Source: CAZKRU01 sp964555235 (lineage in GTDB: Bacteria > Verrucomicrobiota > Verrucomicrobiia > Methylacidiphilales > CAMAQI01). From it: DNA of 44,598 nucleotides. Shown one piece after another: positions 1 to 7,867 of this stretch. Under the pieces are notes generated by a model. The model was not told where the DNA came from and did not search any database. It saw nothing but the letters and a program-made list of their open reading frames with translations. The DNA is taken from the NCBI GenBank assembly GCA_964555235.1, contig CAZKRU010000032.1:1-44598 (forward strand). The letters run 5' to 3'. Each line of letters starts with the position of its first letter. The first letter of the stretch is position 1. The translations under genes and the position numbers were made by a program.

Positions 1-47
1 TTTCCACCCCCGCCTGCAACGGCTATGCCGTAGGCATTGCGGGCAGG
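1..47. repeat. Hairpin repeat family 1, copy A (cut by window start)
   Basis: A GC-rich block runs from ACCCCCGCCTGCA to TTGCGGGCAGG, so its ends are complementary and fold into a hairpin. The same block, with small changes in the loop, recurs at 106-191 and 30887-30969. It looks like a REP-type intergenic repeat. The left part of the unit probably lies before the window. Confidence 0.6.
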
Positions 48-105
48 GCGACGACGCAAAAGCTCAAAGGAGGAATTTTGTATTCAGATCCAAACCAACA
101 AAACG

Positions 106-191
106 TTGAGGTCGTCGAGCCTTTGCGGTTAAAACCGGTTTTACCCCCGCCCGCAACGCTTTGCGTAGCAATGCGGGCAGGTCAAAATCGC
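106..191. repeat. Hairpin repeat family 1, copy B
   Basis: This copy starts with TTGAGG and GGTTAAAACC and continues into ACCCCCGCCCGCAACGC and GCAATGCGGGCAGGTC. It aligns block by block with the copy at 30887-30969, including the flanking TTGAGG...GGTTAAA part. The repeat unit is therefore about 85 bp and longer than the hairpin alone. Copies A and B fill most of the gene-free first 310 bp, and I see no convincing coding region there. A promoter for tatA is expected downstream of this copy, but I found no clear -35/-10 pair. Confidence 0.6.
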
Positions 192-310
192 GAAGTCCGC
201 CAATTCAATCCCCCATCCCTATTTACCTCTCAAATCGGAGTCTATTTTGGACAGGAATGGGAAAAGGTCGGCACTTGCCATTTTAAAATACAAGTCATAG
301 GGTAGAGGGA

Positions 311-553
311 ATGAATACGACGCTCGCGTTTATGAATCTTGGCGGACAAGAGTTTATTTTAATTTTTATCGTGATTGTGTTGCTCTTTGGTGCCAAAAAA
401 ATCCCGGAATTGGCCCGCGGCTTGGGTCGGAGCGTCGGCGAGTTTAAAAAAGCCCGCTCGGAATTTGAGCGTGAATTAGCGGAATCCGAAAAGCCTGCCG
501 CTCAGCCCGAGAAACCGGGAACGGTTGCCGTGGATCCCGAGAAGAAGAGTTAA
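311..553 (+). CDS. tatA: Sec-independent translocase subunit TatA/TatE
   Basis: This small protein (80 aa) is the pore-forming component of the twin-arginine pathway, which exports folded proteins across the inner membrane. A single N-terminal membrane helix (about residues 14-28) is followed by the family hallmark FGAKKIPELARGLGRSVGEF, an amphipathic helix, and then an acidic, proline-rich tail. A second Met at residue 8 (MNLGGQEF) would also give a normal TatA start, but only the first ATG has a purine-rich AGAGGGA just upstream. No tatB or tatC is in the window. Its stop lies 8 bp from the stop of the convergent gene on the other strand, which leaves no space for a separate terminator. Confidence 0.93.
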   Translation: MNTTLAFMNLGGQEFILIFIVIVLLFGAKKIPELARGLGRSVGEFKKARSEFERELAESEKPAAQPEKPGTVAVDPEKKS

Positions 554-561
554 GCGGCTCA

Positions 562-2457
562 TCACTCAAAGAATTTTTTGGCAATCGATTGGTTGAGAAG
601 TTGCGTTGGGGTTTTGCCTTCCTTATTGGGTTGTTCGGGGTTGGCACCTGCTTGAATGAGCCGTCGATAAATTTCGATATTGGGGGTTTGCTTTTTGTTT
701 TCAAAAAGATAGTGCAGCGCGTTTTGCGACTTTTTGTCGATGATGCTTGCGGAGGCATTATTCTTAAGAAGATAGTGGATGATGTTGCATTGCCCCCATC
801 GTGCGCTCCGCATCAGAGGGGTTTCACCGGTTTCCGGATCAGCCTGATCGAATGTGATCCCGTTCTTGTTCAGAATTTTCATCTGTTCGAATTGATTCCA
901 ACCGGCGCACATGATGAAGACGCTTGTGTATTCTGTAGGATATTTTTCGACAGGAAGTTTTTTGATCAGGGATTGAACGCACTCAGGATGTGAGTGATTG
1001 ACGCCGATATTGGGGGCGTAATAATTGTTTTTATTGATGACCCAAGGATCCACTCCTTGATCGAGGTATTTCTCCAAAAGAAAGGTTCTGCCATGATAAC
1101 AGGCGTAGTGAGCCAAATTGCACCGGTAGTTATCGAGCGCTTTCAGATCGGCGCCTCGCTCCATCAGAAGAAGGGCGACGCGGGTCGCTCCCCATTGAGT
1201 GGCTTTCATGAGGGGAGTTTGATTGGCATCTTCGGGATCGGGTTTGTTGAGGAGTTCGGGATTCTTTTGTAGGAGGGCTTCCACTTCCTTCTCACGGTTT
1301 TGTTCAATCGCACGGAAATAAATGTCGCTACTCAGTTTCTGCTTCGGATTGCGTGGCTTTTCCTGCTCCAGCTTCCAGGCGTCATCATAGGCTCCTCGGG
1401 TTTCGTAGAGGTAGCGGAGACGACGTCGGGGGTAACCCTTGTCTTTATCGAACTCAAGTGCCTTCGTGTAACTTTTTTCGGCATCTGACGGCTTAGTCAG
1501 ACGTTCTTCGAGTCGTCCGGCTTCCTCCCAAAGTCGAGAAGTGTTCGGATGGTGGGCGAGTCCCGCCTGGCAGGCCGCGTAGGCTTCCGTCACTTGATCG
1601 AGATATTTAAAATACTGAATGCGGTAATAGTGGGTGTAATAGTTCTTGGGGTGGTCTTTGAAAAGTTGATCCAGTTTTTCCAGGCCTTCTTTCGCCTTGC
1701 CGGTCATGGCAAAGCCCAAGGCGACTTCGCCGATGCTCGTTGGAGTCGGATCGTATTTTTCGACGAGCACGCGGTGTTTGAGCTCTTCTTCAACGCAGCC
1801 GCGGCTTTCGATCAGGGCGGCTATATTCGCATTGATTTTGGCGCCGCCATCGTTCTGATTCCAAGCTTTCAGGCAGACACGATAATGGTAAAGACTGAGC
1901 TGAATCACTTCATTGTCATCACGAGTCATCTGTTTCATATCTTCGGTCGAGATTTTGTAGGCAAGGGTGGCGAAGAGAAGGCGTAGCAGCGGCTCTTGCG
2001 GATTTTGATCGACCAAGGTTTCGAGTTGGTTGAAAGAAGCGGGAAGCTCCTTGTCCCCATGAAGAATGGGCAGAGCCAGTGAGGCGGCCTTCTGATATAG
2101 GGATTCAGGAGTGGTGCGATTTGCCTGATCAAAATAGTTGGTTGCCCGGGAAAGATTTCGATCTTTGAAAAAACTCAAAGTCTCGAGGGTTCCTTTGGCA
2201 ACGAGAAACCGGGGGTCTTTTGAAAATTTGAAGGCGTAGAGCCCCGAAACCGTTTCAAGACTCTTTTCTCTTCCATTGAGGAAATGATCGTTCAGTCGTT
2301 TCCATCCATCCTCGGGGGTGTCGAAGAGTCGCTTGAAAGCGGTCTCGCCCGGATCCTCCGCAGCCAATCCGATCAAGGGAAGGATCAGAATGAGTAGTCC
2401 GATGTACAATCGATTGGGGGAGAAGAGAGAACGCCGGTGCGGAATGTGATGATTCAT
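562..2457 (-). CDS. Secreted TPR and ankyrin-repeat protein
   Basis: The 631-aa product begins with MNHHIPHRRS and an N-terminal hydrophobic segment (IGLLILILPLIGLAAE) that looks like a signal peptide, so it is probably periplasmic. The middle contains TPR-like helical pairs (for example AEKSYTKALEFDKDKGYPRR). The last third holds ankyrin repeats, visible as TPLMKATQWGATRVALLLMERGAD and, later, TPLMRSARWGQCNIIHYLL and RRLIQAGANPEQPNKEGKTP. Both are protein-protein interaction repeats; no catalytic domain is seen. The ATG at 2457 overlaps the stop of the RDD gene by ATGA, which makes it the last gene of the MoxR operon and fixes the start despite upstream in-frame Met codons. It is probably a scaffold or partner of the operon's membrane proteins (inference). 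Confidence 0.82.
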   Translation of the reverse strand: MNHHIPHRRSLFSPNRLYIGLLILILPLIGLAAEDPGETAFKRLFDTPEDGWKRLNDHFLNGREKSLETVSGLYAFKFSKDPRFLVAKGTLETLSFFKDRNLSRATNYFDQANRTTPESLYQKAASLALPILHGDKELPASFNQLETLVDQNPQEPLLRLLFATLAYKISTEDMKQMTRDDNEVIQLSLYHYRVCLKAWNQNDGGAKINANIAALIESRGCVEEELKHRVLVEKYDPTPTSIGEVALGFAMTGKAKEGLEKLDQLFKDHPKNYYTHYYRIQYFKYLDQVTEAYAACQAGLAHHPNTSRLWEEAGRLEERLTKPSDAEKSYTKALEFDKDKGYPRRRLRYLYETRGAYDDAWKLEQEKPRNPKQKLSSDIYFRAIEQNREKEVEALLQKNPELLNKPDPEDANQTPLMKATQWGATRVALLLMERGADLKALDNYRCNLAHYACYHGRTFLLEKYLDQGVDPWVINKNNYYAPNIGVNHSHPECVQSLIKKLPVEKYPTEYTSVFIMCAGWNQFEQMKILNKNGITFDQADPETGETPLMRSARWGQCNIIHYLLKNNASASIIDKKSQNALHYLFENKKQTPNIEIYRRLIQAGANPEQPNKEGKTPTQLLNQSIAKKFFE

Positions 2458-3227
2458 GATTTTCGTCCTTTTAATAAAAGTTCCAAGGTATTGCGAACTC
2501 GATTTTCGGGAGAGATTCCATGGAGATCTTCTTCCGGAAAACGGATGCGCGATTTCCAATTTTCGACAATCTTTTCGAAGACTTGAATTCGGGCTTCCGG
2601 ATTGAGCGTATCTCGACGAAGAAGCGCTTCAAAGGCGAGCGCGACCTCATCCGGGGAGAGCTCCTGCCGAAGGCGGGCGATCACTTGGGGGTGGCGTTCC
2701 ATGGAGTTAAAGCGAGTCGACTCGATGGATTGAATGGAAAAGGGATTGGATTTGCGACGACGCATGACCACGGTATTGGCGGCCCAATCTCCGATGCGCT
2801 GATAGTGGGGGGAGCAAAGGGAAACGATTCCTCCAAGAAGATAGCAAACTGGAATGAGGTCCACGAAGCGGAGGAGATTTCGAATCCAAACTTGCTTGAG
2901 TGTTAAGGCGAGTCCTTGGGCATCGACCACTTGGAGACCGAGGAGCGCTTTTCCCGGAGTGCGTCCCGACCAGAATCCTTCAAAGAGAACGGCGTAGAGA
3001 ATTTGCACCACAAAAAAAATCACAATCGAGAGTCCTGAAATCCAGTCAGGATGAATCGCGGAGAGCCCCAAGAGGAGCGGCTCCAGCAGTTTGGAGATCA
3101 CCATCATGAAGAGCATGTCCACGGCCCAGGCGATTCCTCGAATGAAAGGACTGGCGAGGGGGATTCGAAAGAGAACCCCTTCGCTCGTTTCAAGAGTGAG
3201 CTGGGAGGGATCTTGAACGGCATTCAT
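2454..3227 (-). CDS. RDD family membrane protein
   Basis: This 257-aa protein carries an RDD domain: PLASPFIRGIAWAVDML near the start of the first helix, then SGRTPGKALLGLQVVDAQG and the final helix with HYQRIGDWAANTVV, all typical of the family. Around four membrane helices occupy the first 150 residues. The cytoplasmic tail (residues about 170-257) is helical and charged. RDD proteins are poorly characterised; some have been linked to Na+/H+ exchange. The chosen ATG gives a 4-bp ATGA overlap with the SpoIIM gene and has AGGAG about 9 bp upstream. RDD next to SpoIIM, DUF58 and MoxR is a recurrent bacterial arrangement. Confidence 0.9.
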   Translation of the reverse strand: MNAVQDPSQLTLETSEGVLFRIPLASPFIRGIAWAVDMLFMMVISKLLEPLLLGLSAIHPDWISGLSIVIFFVVQILYAVLFEGFWSGRTPGKALLGLQVVDAQGLALTLKQVWIRNLLRFVDLIPVCYLLGGIVSLCSPHYQRIGDWAANTVVMRRRKSNPFSIQSIESTRFNSMERHPQVIARLRQELSPDEVALAFEALLRRDTLNPEARIQVFEKIVENWKSRIRFPEEDLHGISPENRVRNTLELLLKGRKS

Positions 3228-4228
3228 GAGGGGGGCTCCTCTTTTAATCTTCCAGCAAAGGTCCAATAACTGACCAAGACGAGTCCTTCCAAGATTCCAA
3301 ACCCGATTTTAAGGGCGTAAGGGAGTCGCGGTTCGTGATATTGAGAGAAAAAGGCTTCGATGATTCCTGCCCAAACGAGCATCACGGCAAGAAGACCGGC
3401 AAGATGCAGGACATCGGTTTGAACAGAAGCGAGTCGGGAATTAAGCGGTCGTCCGCTTCCATCACCAATCACGGCATGGGCGAGAAGGAGTCCCGCTTGT
3501 CCGGCGACGAGGATTGCCGGAATTTCGATGATTCCGTGTGGGAGAAGCCATCCGGCCAGAAAAACGCCGAGACCGTGATTGAGATAGTCATAACAGACGG
3601 CGCCAAGAATGACTCCATTGTAGAAGAGTAAGATCACACTTCCGATCCCCCAAAGAATTCCGATTCCCAAGACAAGCAAGGAGACTTGGATATTGTGAGT
3701 CATCAGCTGTCCTGCGAAGGAACCCCGATGCTCGTCGATCGGATTTTTCTTGCGGGTCTCTTCTTCCTGGACGCGCTCTTTGGGAGAGTTGAGGAGATGC
3801 TCGAATGGAAAAATGACCTGACGGCTTCGAAGGTCACCCCCAAGAAGCAGTGCACCAACAAGGGCTCCTAACAAGGTGATGGTTAGCGCGGTGGCGAAGT
3901 AGGAAAAACGACGGCGAAAGGCTTGAGGCGCTTGTTGGGTGAACCATTTTCGAAAACTCCAGTCGGTGGAACCTGATTCCCTCGCATGAAGCAGGGCGTG
4001 ACTTCTTGCGACGAGCGTTTCCAAGCGGTTTCGGATTTCAGTTTCCGCAGAGAAGGTGACAATCCGGTTGAGCGCGGCACCGGTGCGTGTTACCAAATAA
4101 TGAAGACGTCTTAACTTTTGGAATTCAAGACTTCCGGCGGGATCGTGCTCGCATCCTTCGAGAAGTCCCTCCAACTCTTTCCAGTAGGGTTCTTCGCGGA
4201 GAATGAATCGATTGAGATCAAGGATCAT
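3224..4228 (-). CDS. Stage II sporulation protein M (SpoIIM/DUF95) family membrane protein
   Basis: The 334-aa protein starts MILDLNRFILREEPYWKELE, the typical start of DUF95/SpoIIM proteins found with MoxR clusters. A soluble helical N-terminal region (about residues 1-120) is followed by several membrane helices, including ALTITLLGALVGALLLGG and later VLGIGILWGIGSVILLFYNG. In sporulating Firmicutes SpoIIM recruits a peptidoglycan-degrading complex, but in non-sporulators such as this the role is unknown. Start and stop both overlap neighbours by ATGA, so it is translationally coupled to DUF58 before it and RDD after it. Length is usual for the family. Confidence 0.88.
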   Translation of the reverse strand: MILDLNRFILREEPYWKELEGLLEGCEHDPAGSLEFQKLRRLHYLVTRTGAALNRIVTFSAETEIRNRLETLVARSHALLHARESGSTDWSFRKWFTQQAPQAFRRRFSYFATALTITLLGALVGALLLGGDLRSRQVIFPFEHLLNSPKERVQEEETRKKNPIDEHRGSFAGQLMTHNIQVSLLVLGIGILWGIGSVILLFYNGVILGAVCYDYLNHGLGVFLAGWLLPHGIIEIPAILVAGQAGLLLAHAVIGDGSGRPLNSRLASVQTDVLHLAGLLAVMLVWAGIIEAFFSQYHEPRLPYALKIGFGILEGLVLVSYWTFAGRLKEEPPS

Positions 4229-5538
4229 ACAAACTGTCTCCGCTTGATTTCGAGATAACGTTGAAGGAGGGAGCGGGTGAAGTTCTGTTCGTCGCAAAGC
4301 GAAAGTTTGGCTCCTTGTTGTGAGAGGTTTCGCCGTAATTCCTGAAGACGCGACGAGAGTAAATGGCCGGCAAGCGCTTCATGGGGAGTTTGTTTTTCGG
4401 AAAGTGGACGGCGTGAATCAAAAATCGGTGAGACGGTTGATTCGACCGGCATGACGACATGGACAAGATGGTGGCGAGTCAAGAGTCGCACACGCTCTTG
4501 AAAAAGGTCCGCCTGAAGCGGGTCATCGAGTGCGGTGAGAAAGAGCAGAAGCGCGCGTTTTCGAAGGCGTTCCCGGAGGGAGGTGATCAGTTCCTCGAAA
4601 TCGGGAGAGACACGTCGGCCGTGAAGTTGAAAGAGTGAATCTCGGCAGCATTGGTAATGCGAGAGTCCGGTTCCGGAACGAATGAAATCATGAAGTCGGT
4701 CACTGAAGGAGACGATGCCGAAGCGGTCACCGGTTTTTTGAGTAATTTGTCCGAGCCAGAGCGTGGCATCGATGGCATGATCCAGGCGAGTGAATCCCGG
4801 GACGGTCTGTGAGGGGCGCAGACTGAGCCGGGAGGCATCCAGAATGACATAAACTTCCTGATTTCGCTCGATTTGATAGGTCTTGCTAATCACTTTTGAA
4901 TGTCGAGCGGTGGCTTTCCAGTGAATGTCTCCGGCGCTGTCCCCGACGGTGTATTCCCGAAGCCGATCGAATTCGCGCCCGGGTCCGTTCTGACGCAGAA
5001 AATGTTCCCCCTCCCAGAGACGCTTCAAAAGAAACGGAGCGAGGGAGCGGCGTTCACGGGAAAGATTCGGATAGATCCAGAGTTCCATTCGTTGTTGATG
5101 CCGCGCTTTCTTTCTCCAGAGACGAAAAGGAGAGAGGGAGGCGTAATGCCATCGTTCAATTTTAAACAGTCCCCGATGCTCGGCCTCAATGCTCCAATTC
5201 AACTCCATGGCTTCGCCGGAAGTTTCCAGCGGGGCACTCCATTGGATTCCAGGCGGCAGTTCGGGCATGAGAAAAAGAGGTGAGCCGGCAGAAGTGCGGA
5301 TCTGGATTTTTCCGTGCAACGGTTGTCCGACAGGACCTTGGACCTTTTTTGGAATGATCCACTCAATCGTCGGTTCATTGGCATAGACTCGAAGTGCGTC
5401 CATGAGGATGGCCACGACCAGGAGCGCCAACGCGACCAGACTGATTTCCGAGAGGAATCCACCAAGCGATGTCATAGCCATGAACGGAATTCCGATCAGG
5501 GCGAAGCAGCGGACAAGGATGGGGGTCGGTTGAATCAT
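4225..5538 (-). CDS. DUF58 domain protein (vWA-like)
   Basis: Two N-terminal membrane helices (residues about 8-45) precede a beta-rich region and the DUF58 signature FDRLREYTVGDSAGDIHWKA, followed by VYVILDASRLS, the start of a von Willebrand factor A-like fold. DUF58 proteins are almost always encoded beside a MoxR ATPase and are thought to be its partner or substrate. The tail contains a full vWA-like segment (LITSLRERLRKRALLLFLTA). The start is 6 bp after the MoxR stop and the stop overlaps the SpoIIM start by ATGA. At 437 aa it has the normal length for this family. Confidence 0.93.
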   Translation of the reverse strand: MIQPTPILVRCFALIGIPFMAMTSLGGFLSEISLVALALLVVAILMDALRVYANEPTIEWIIPKKVQGPVGQPLHGKIQIRTSAGSPLFLMPELPPGIQWSAPLETSGEAMELNWSIEAEHRGLFKIERWHYASLSPFRLWRKKARHQQRMELWIYPNLSRERRSLAPFLLKRLWEGEHFLRQNGPGREFDRLREYTVGDSAGDIHWKATARHSKVISKTYQIERNQEVYVILDASRLSLRPSQTVPGFTRLDHAIDATLWLGQITQKTGDRFGIVSFSDRLHDFIRSGTGLSHYQCCRDSLFQLHGRRVSPDFEELITSLRERLRKRALLLFLTALDDPLQADLFQERVRLLTRHHLVHVVMPVESTVSPIFDSRRPLSEKQTPHEALAGHLLSSRLQELRRNLSQQGAKLSLCDEQNFTRSLLQRYLEIKRRQFV

Positions 5539-5544
5539 GGGGAT

Positions 5545-6510
5545 TTAGCGAGGGACTTCGACTTTTTCCAAGAGCTGATCCAAAACCAGACGACTGTCGG
5601 TCCCCTCAATTTCAAATTCCGGACGAAGCAGGAGTCGGTGCTCCAGTACGGGAGTGAACATGGTTCGAAGATCATCGGGGGTGACGAAATCCCGTCCTTG
5701 AAGCGCGGCATGCACACGACTGGCGAGCAGCAGAGATTGTGTCGCGCGTGGACCGCCGCCGACGAGTGTGGCGGGGTGTTCCCGTGAAGCGCGGACGAGA
5801 TCAACTCCGTAATCGATGAGTTCCTGACGCATTTGAACGAGGCTCAGACCTTGTTGAAATTCATGAATCATTTCATGGGTAATCACCGGCTTAACTTCAC
5901 CCGAGCTCAATACTTTTTCTGGGGAATTATCGCCGAGGGTGCGCTGTGCGAGGAGAATTTCCTCCTCACGGGTCGGATATTCGAGATTCAGCTTGAACAT
6001 AAAGCGATCCTTTTGAGCTTCAGGAAGCGGATAGGTTCCTTCGGACTCAATCGGGTTTTGCGTGGCAAAAACCGTAAAGAGAGGCGAAAGGGTGTGGGTG
6101 GTGCGATCGATGCTGACCTGTCGCTCGGCCATCGCTTGGAGGAGTGCTGATTGGGTTTTTGCCGGAGCGCGATTGATTTCGTCGGCGAGCAGAAAGGTGG
6201 TAAAGACCGGCCCCTGCATGACGGTGAATTCATTGCGTTGAAGGTTGAAGACGGACGTGCCGATGATATCCGAAGGCATGAGATCGGGAGTGAATTGGAT
6301 TCTGGAGAAATCACATCCGAGCACATGGGCCAATGTTTTCACGAGGAGTGTTTTCGCGATTCCCGGATAGCCTTCCAGAAGTACATGCTGCTGCGTGAAG
6401 ATGGCAATGAGGGCGCAATCAATGACTCGGTCATGGCCGATGATTACTTTTTGAATTTCAGTTTTAGCCCGCTGCAGGGACTCCATCAGGGTTTCAAGTC
6501 GCGTTTCCAT
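5545..6510 (-). CDS. MoxR family AAA+ ATPase
   Basis: The 321-aa protein has the MoxR version of Walker A (EGYPGIAKTLLVKTLA, residues about 46-61) and Walker B (FLLADEINRAPAKTQSALLQ). Downstream are sensor 1 (TVFATQNPIESEGTYPLPEAQ) and a C-terminal lid ending in DQLLEKVEVPR. MoxR ATPases act as chaperone-like remodelers of partner proteins, often ones carrying vWA/MIDAS domains, and DUF58 follows directly. The start overlaps the end of the DUF4350 gene by 17 bp; a second Met at residue 9 is also possible. It is probably the motor of the complex encoded by this operon. Confidence 0.95.
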   Translation of the reverse strand: METRLETLMESLQRAKTEIQKVIIGHDRVIDCALIAIFTQQHVLLEGYPGIAKTLLVKTLAHVLGCDFSRIQFTPDLMPSDIIGTSVFNLQRNEFTVMQGPVFTTFLLADEINRAPAKTQSALLQAMAERQVSIDRTTHTLSPLFTVFATQNPIESEGTYPLPEAQKDRFMFKLNLEYPTREEEILLAQRTLGDNSPEKVLSSGEVKPVITHEMIHEFQQGLSLVQMRQELIDYGVDLVRASREHPATLVGGGPRATQSLLLASRVHAALQGRDFVTPDDLRTMFTPVLEHRLLLRPEFEIEGTDSRLVLDQLLEKVEVPR

Positions 6511-7867
6511 GGTTTTTCCTTTCGTTCAGAATTTCAGTGACTTCTCGATACAGGGTTGCGTGGTGAGGGAGTGGCTTTTGACGTAGCCGGGTCTGAAGAT
6601 GTTTTCGTGCTTGATTGGCGCGGGCATCTCCTTCTTCACCCTGGTGATGAACGGTCCACTCGCGAATCATTTCATTCCAGAGTTCCGGGAGGCGAAGATT
6701 GCGTTGAAACAGTTGAGTCAAGTTTTGGAGGGGTGTTGAAATTTTTCGAGAGCGTTCGTCGCGCGGGATTGGAAGGGGGGCTAAAATCGACTGATTTTTC
6801 CAGACCCAGAGAAGAAAGGTCATTAGAATTCCCAAGAGTAGCCCCGAGCCATGAAAGCGATCAATCAACTGCATGAGACTGAGATGTCGCATCACTTTGA
6901 GATGGGTTTCATCAAACCAATAGGATCGGCCGACTCCAAGAATGGGGAGGAGCGGTTGCCAGTGATCCCCCTTCAAAAGGGCTTCATTACTCATCAGCGA
7001 GGGATCGGTGAGCAGTACGACACTTCCCCCGTTCATCTCTCGTTCAATGATGACGGGCTTTCCATCCACCGTGTAGCGAATCTTCCATGCGGGATTTCCA
7101 ACAATGAAATAATTCGTCGAACGCCAGGGGATCTCCGGGAGCGTTTCTCCGTTCCACAAATCTAAGGCGAGAGCGGGCTGAGGTTTCTGCTTTCCCTTTT
7201 CTTCCCCAGCAGTAATTAACAGTGGATTGGACGCAATTTCATAACCCCATTCTTTTTCAAAATCCTCAAACGTTTTTTGTAAATAACGCTCCCGTTCCTG
7301 CTCGGCTTCTTCCCGCTCTTTTCGTGCCGCTTCGGCTTTTTTTTGGATTTCGTCGGCGGCAATTTTTTCGGGACTACGATCGGTTGCGGTTTCTGGGGGG
7401 TTCTCTTCCGGAGTCGATGGAGGAGGTTGGTTTTGTGGTGTTGAAGGGTCGGTTTTTTCAATGGAGGAGGAAATCGTTTCTGAGGAAGGTGCTGGACGGG
7501 TTTTAAAGCTTTCTCCCGCTTGAAAAGCAATCACGACTCTCCCTCCTTGTTGGAGAAATTCGTGGAGTCCGGCGCCTTCCATTTTGTTGAAAAGCATTCG
7601 GCTTTCTTGGACATCGAGTAAGATCCAGGTGGCGTTTTTCCCGTGGGGTTTTTCCCAGATGCGGTTTAAGATTTGACCGGTTTGATGATGACTCCATTGC
7701 TGAAGCGTTTCGAAGAGAAGTTTGGCTCCCATCGGATCCGAGCGAAGGGTGGAGTAGGGGGGGTACTGGTTCCCTTTTTCAAATTGAAGACTGAAGAGGT
7801 GAAAAAGTCCAAATCCAAGGAAGGCGATCAGCAGGAAGGCGAGCGCGATTAATCCGGGACGTTTCAT
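6494..7867 (-). CDS. DUF4350 domain membrane protein
   Basis: The 457-aa protein begins MKRPGLIALAFLLIAFLGFG, a membrane anchor, followed by YPPYSTLRSDPMGAKLLFET, the DUF4350 signature. A low-complexity Pro/Glu stretch and a charged coiled coil (KKAEAARKEREEAEQERERY) form an insert around residues 130-205 that standard family members lack. A second membrane helix (GLLLGILMTFLLWVWKNQ) lies in the last third, followed by a cytoplasmic helical tail. DUF4350 proteins are standard companions of MoxR-DUF58-DUF4129 clusters; no enzymatic activity is known. The ATG at 7867 has GGAGG upstream and makes an ATGA overlap with the DUF4129 gene. Confidence 0.87.
   Translation of the reverse strand: MKRPGLIALAFLLIAFLGFGLFHLFSLQFEKGNQYPPYSTLRSDPMGAKLLFETLQQWSHHQTGQILNRIWEKPHGKNATWILLDVQESRMLFNKMEGAGLHEFLQQGGRVVIAFQAGESFKTRPAPSSETISSSIEKTDPSTPQNQPPPSTPEENPPETATDRSPEKIAADEIQKKAEAARKEREEAEQERERYLQKTFEDFEKEWGYEIASNPLLITAGEEKGKQKPQPALALDLWNGETLPEIPWRSTNYFIVGNPAWKIRYTVDGKPVIIEREMNGGSVVLLTDPSLMSNEALLKGDHWQPLLPILGVGRSYWFDETHLKVMRHLSLMQLIDRFHGSGLLLGILMTFLLWVWKNQSILAPLPIPRDERSRKISTPLQNLTQLFQRNLRLPELWNEMIREWTVHHQGEEGDARANQARKHLQTRLRQKPLPHHATLYREVTEILNERKNHGNAT

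Noticed and set aside
78..305. Open frame of 75 codons before tatA
   Set aside because: It lies across repeat copy B and translates the repeat; no ribosome site and no recognisable protein.
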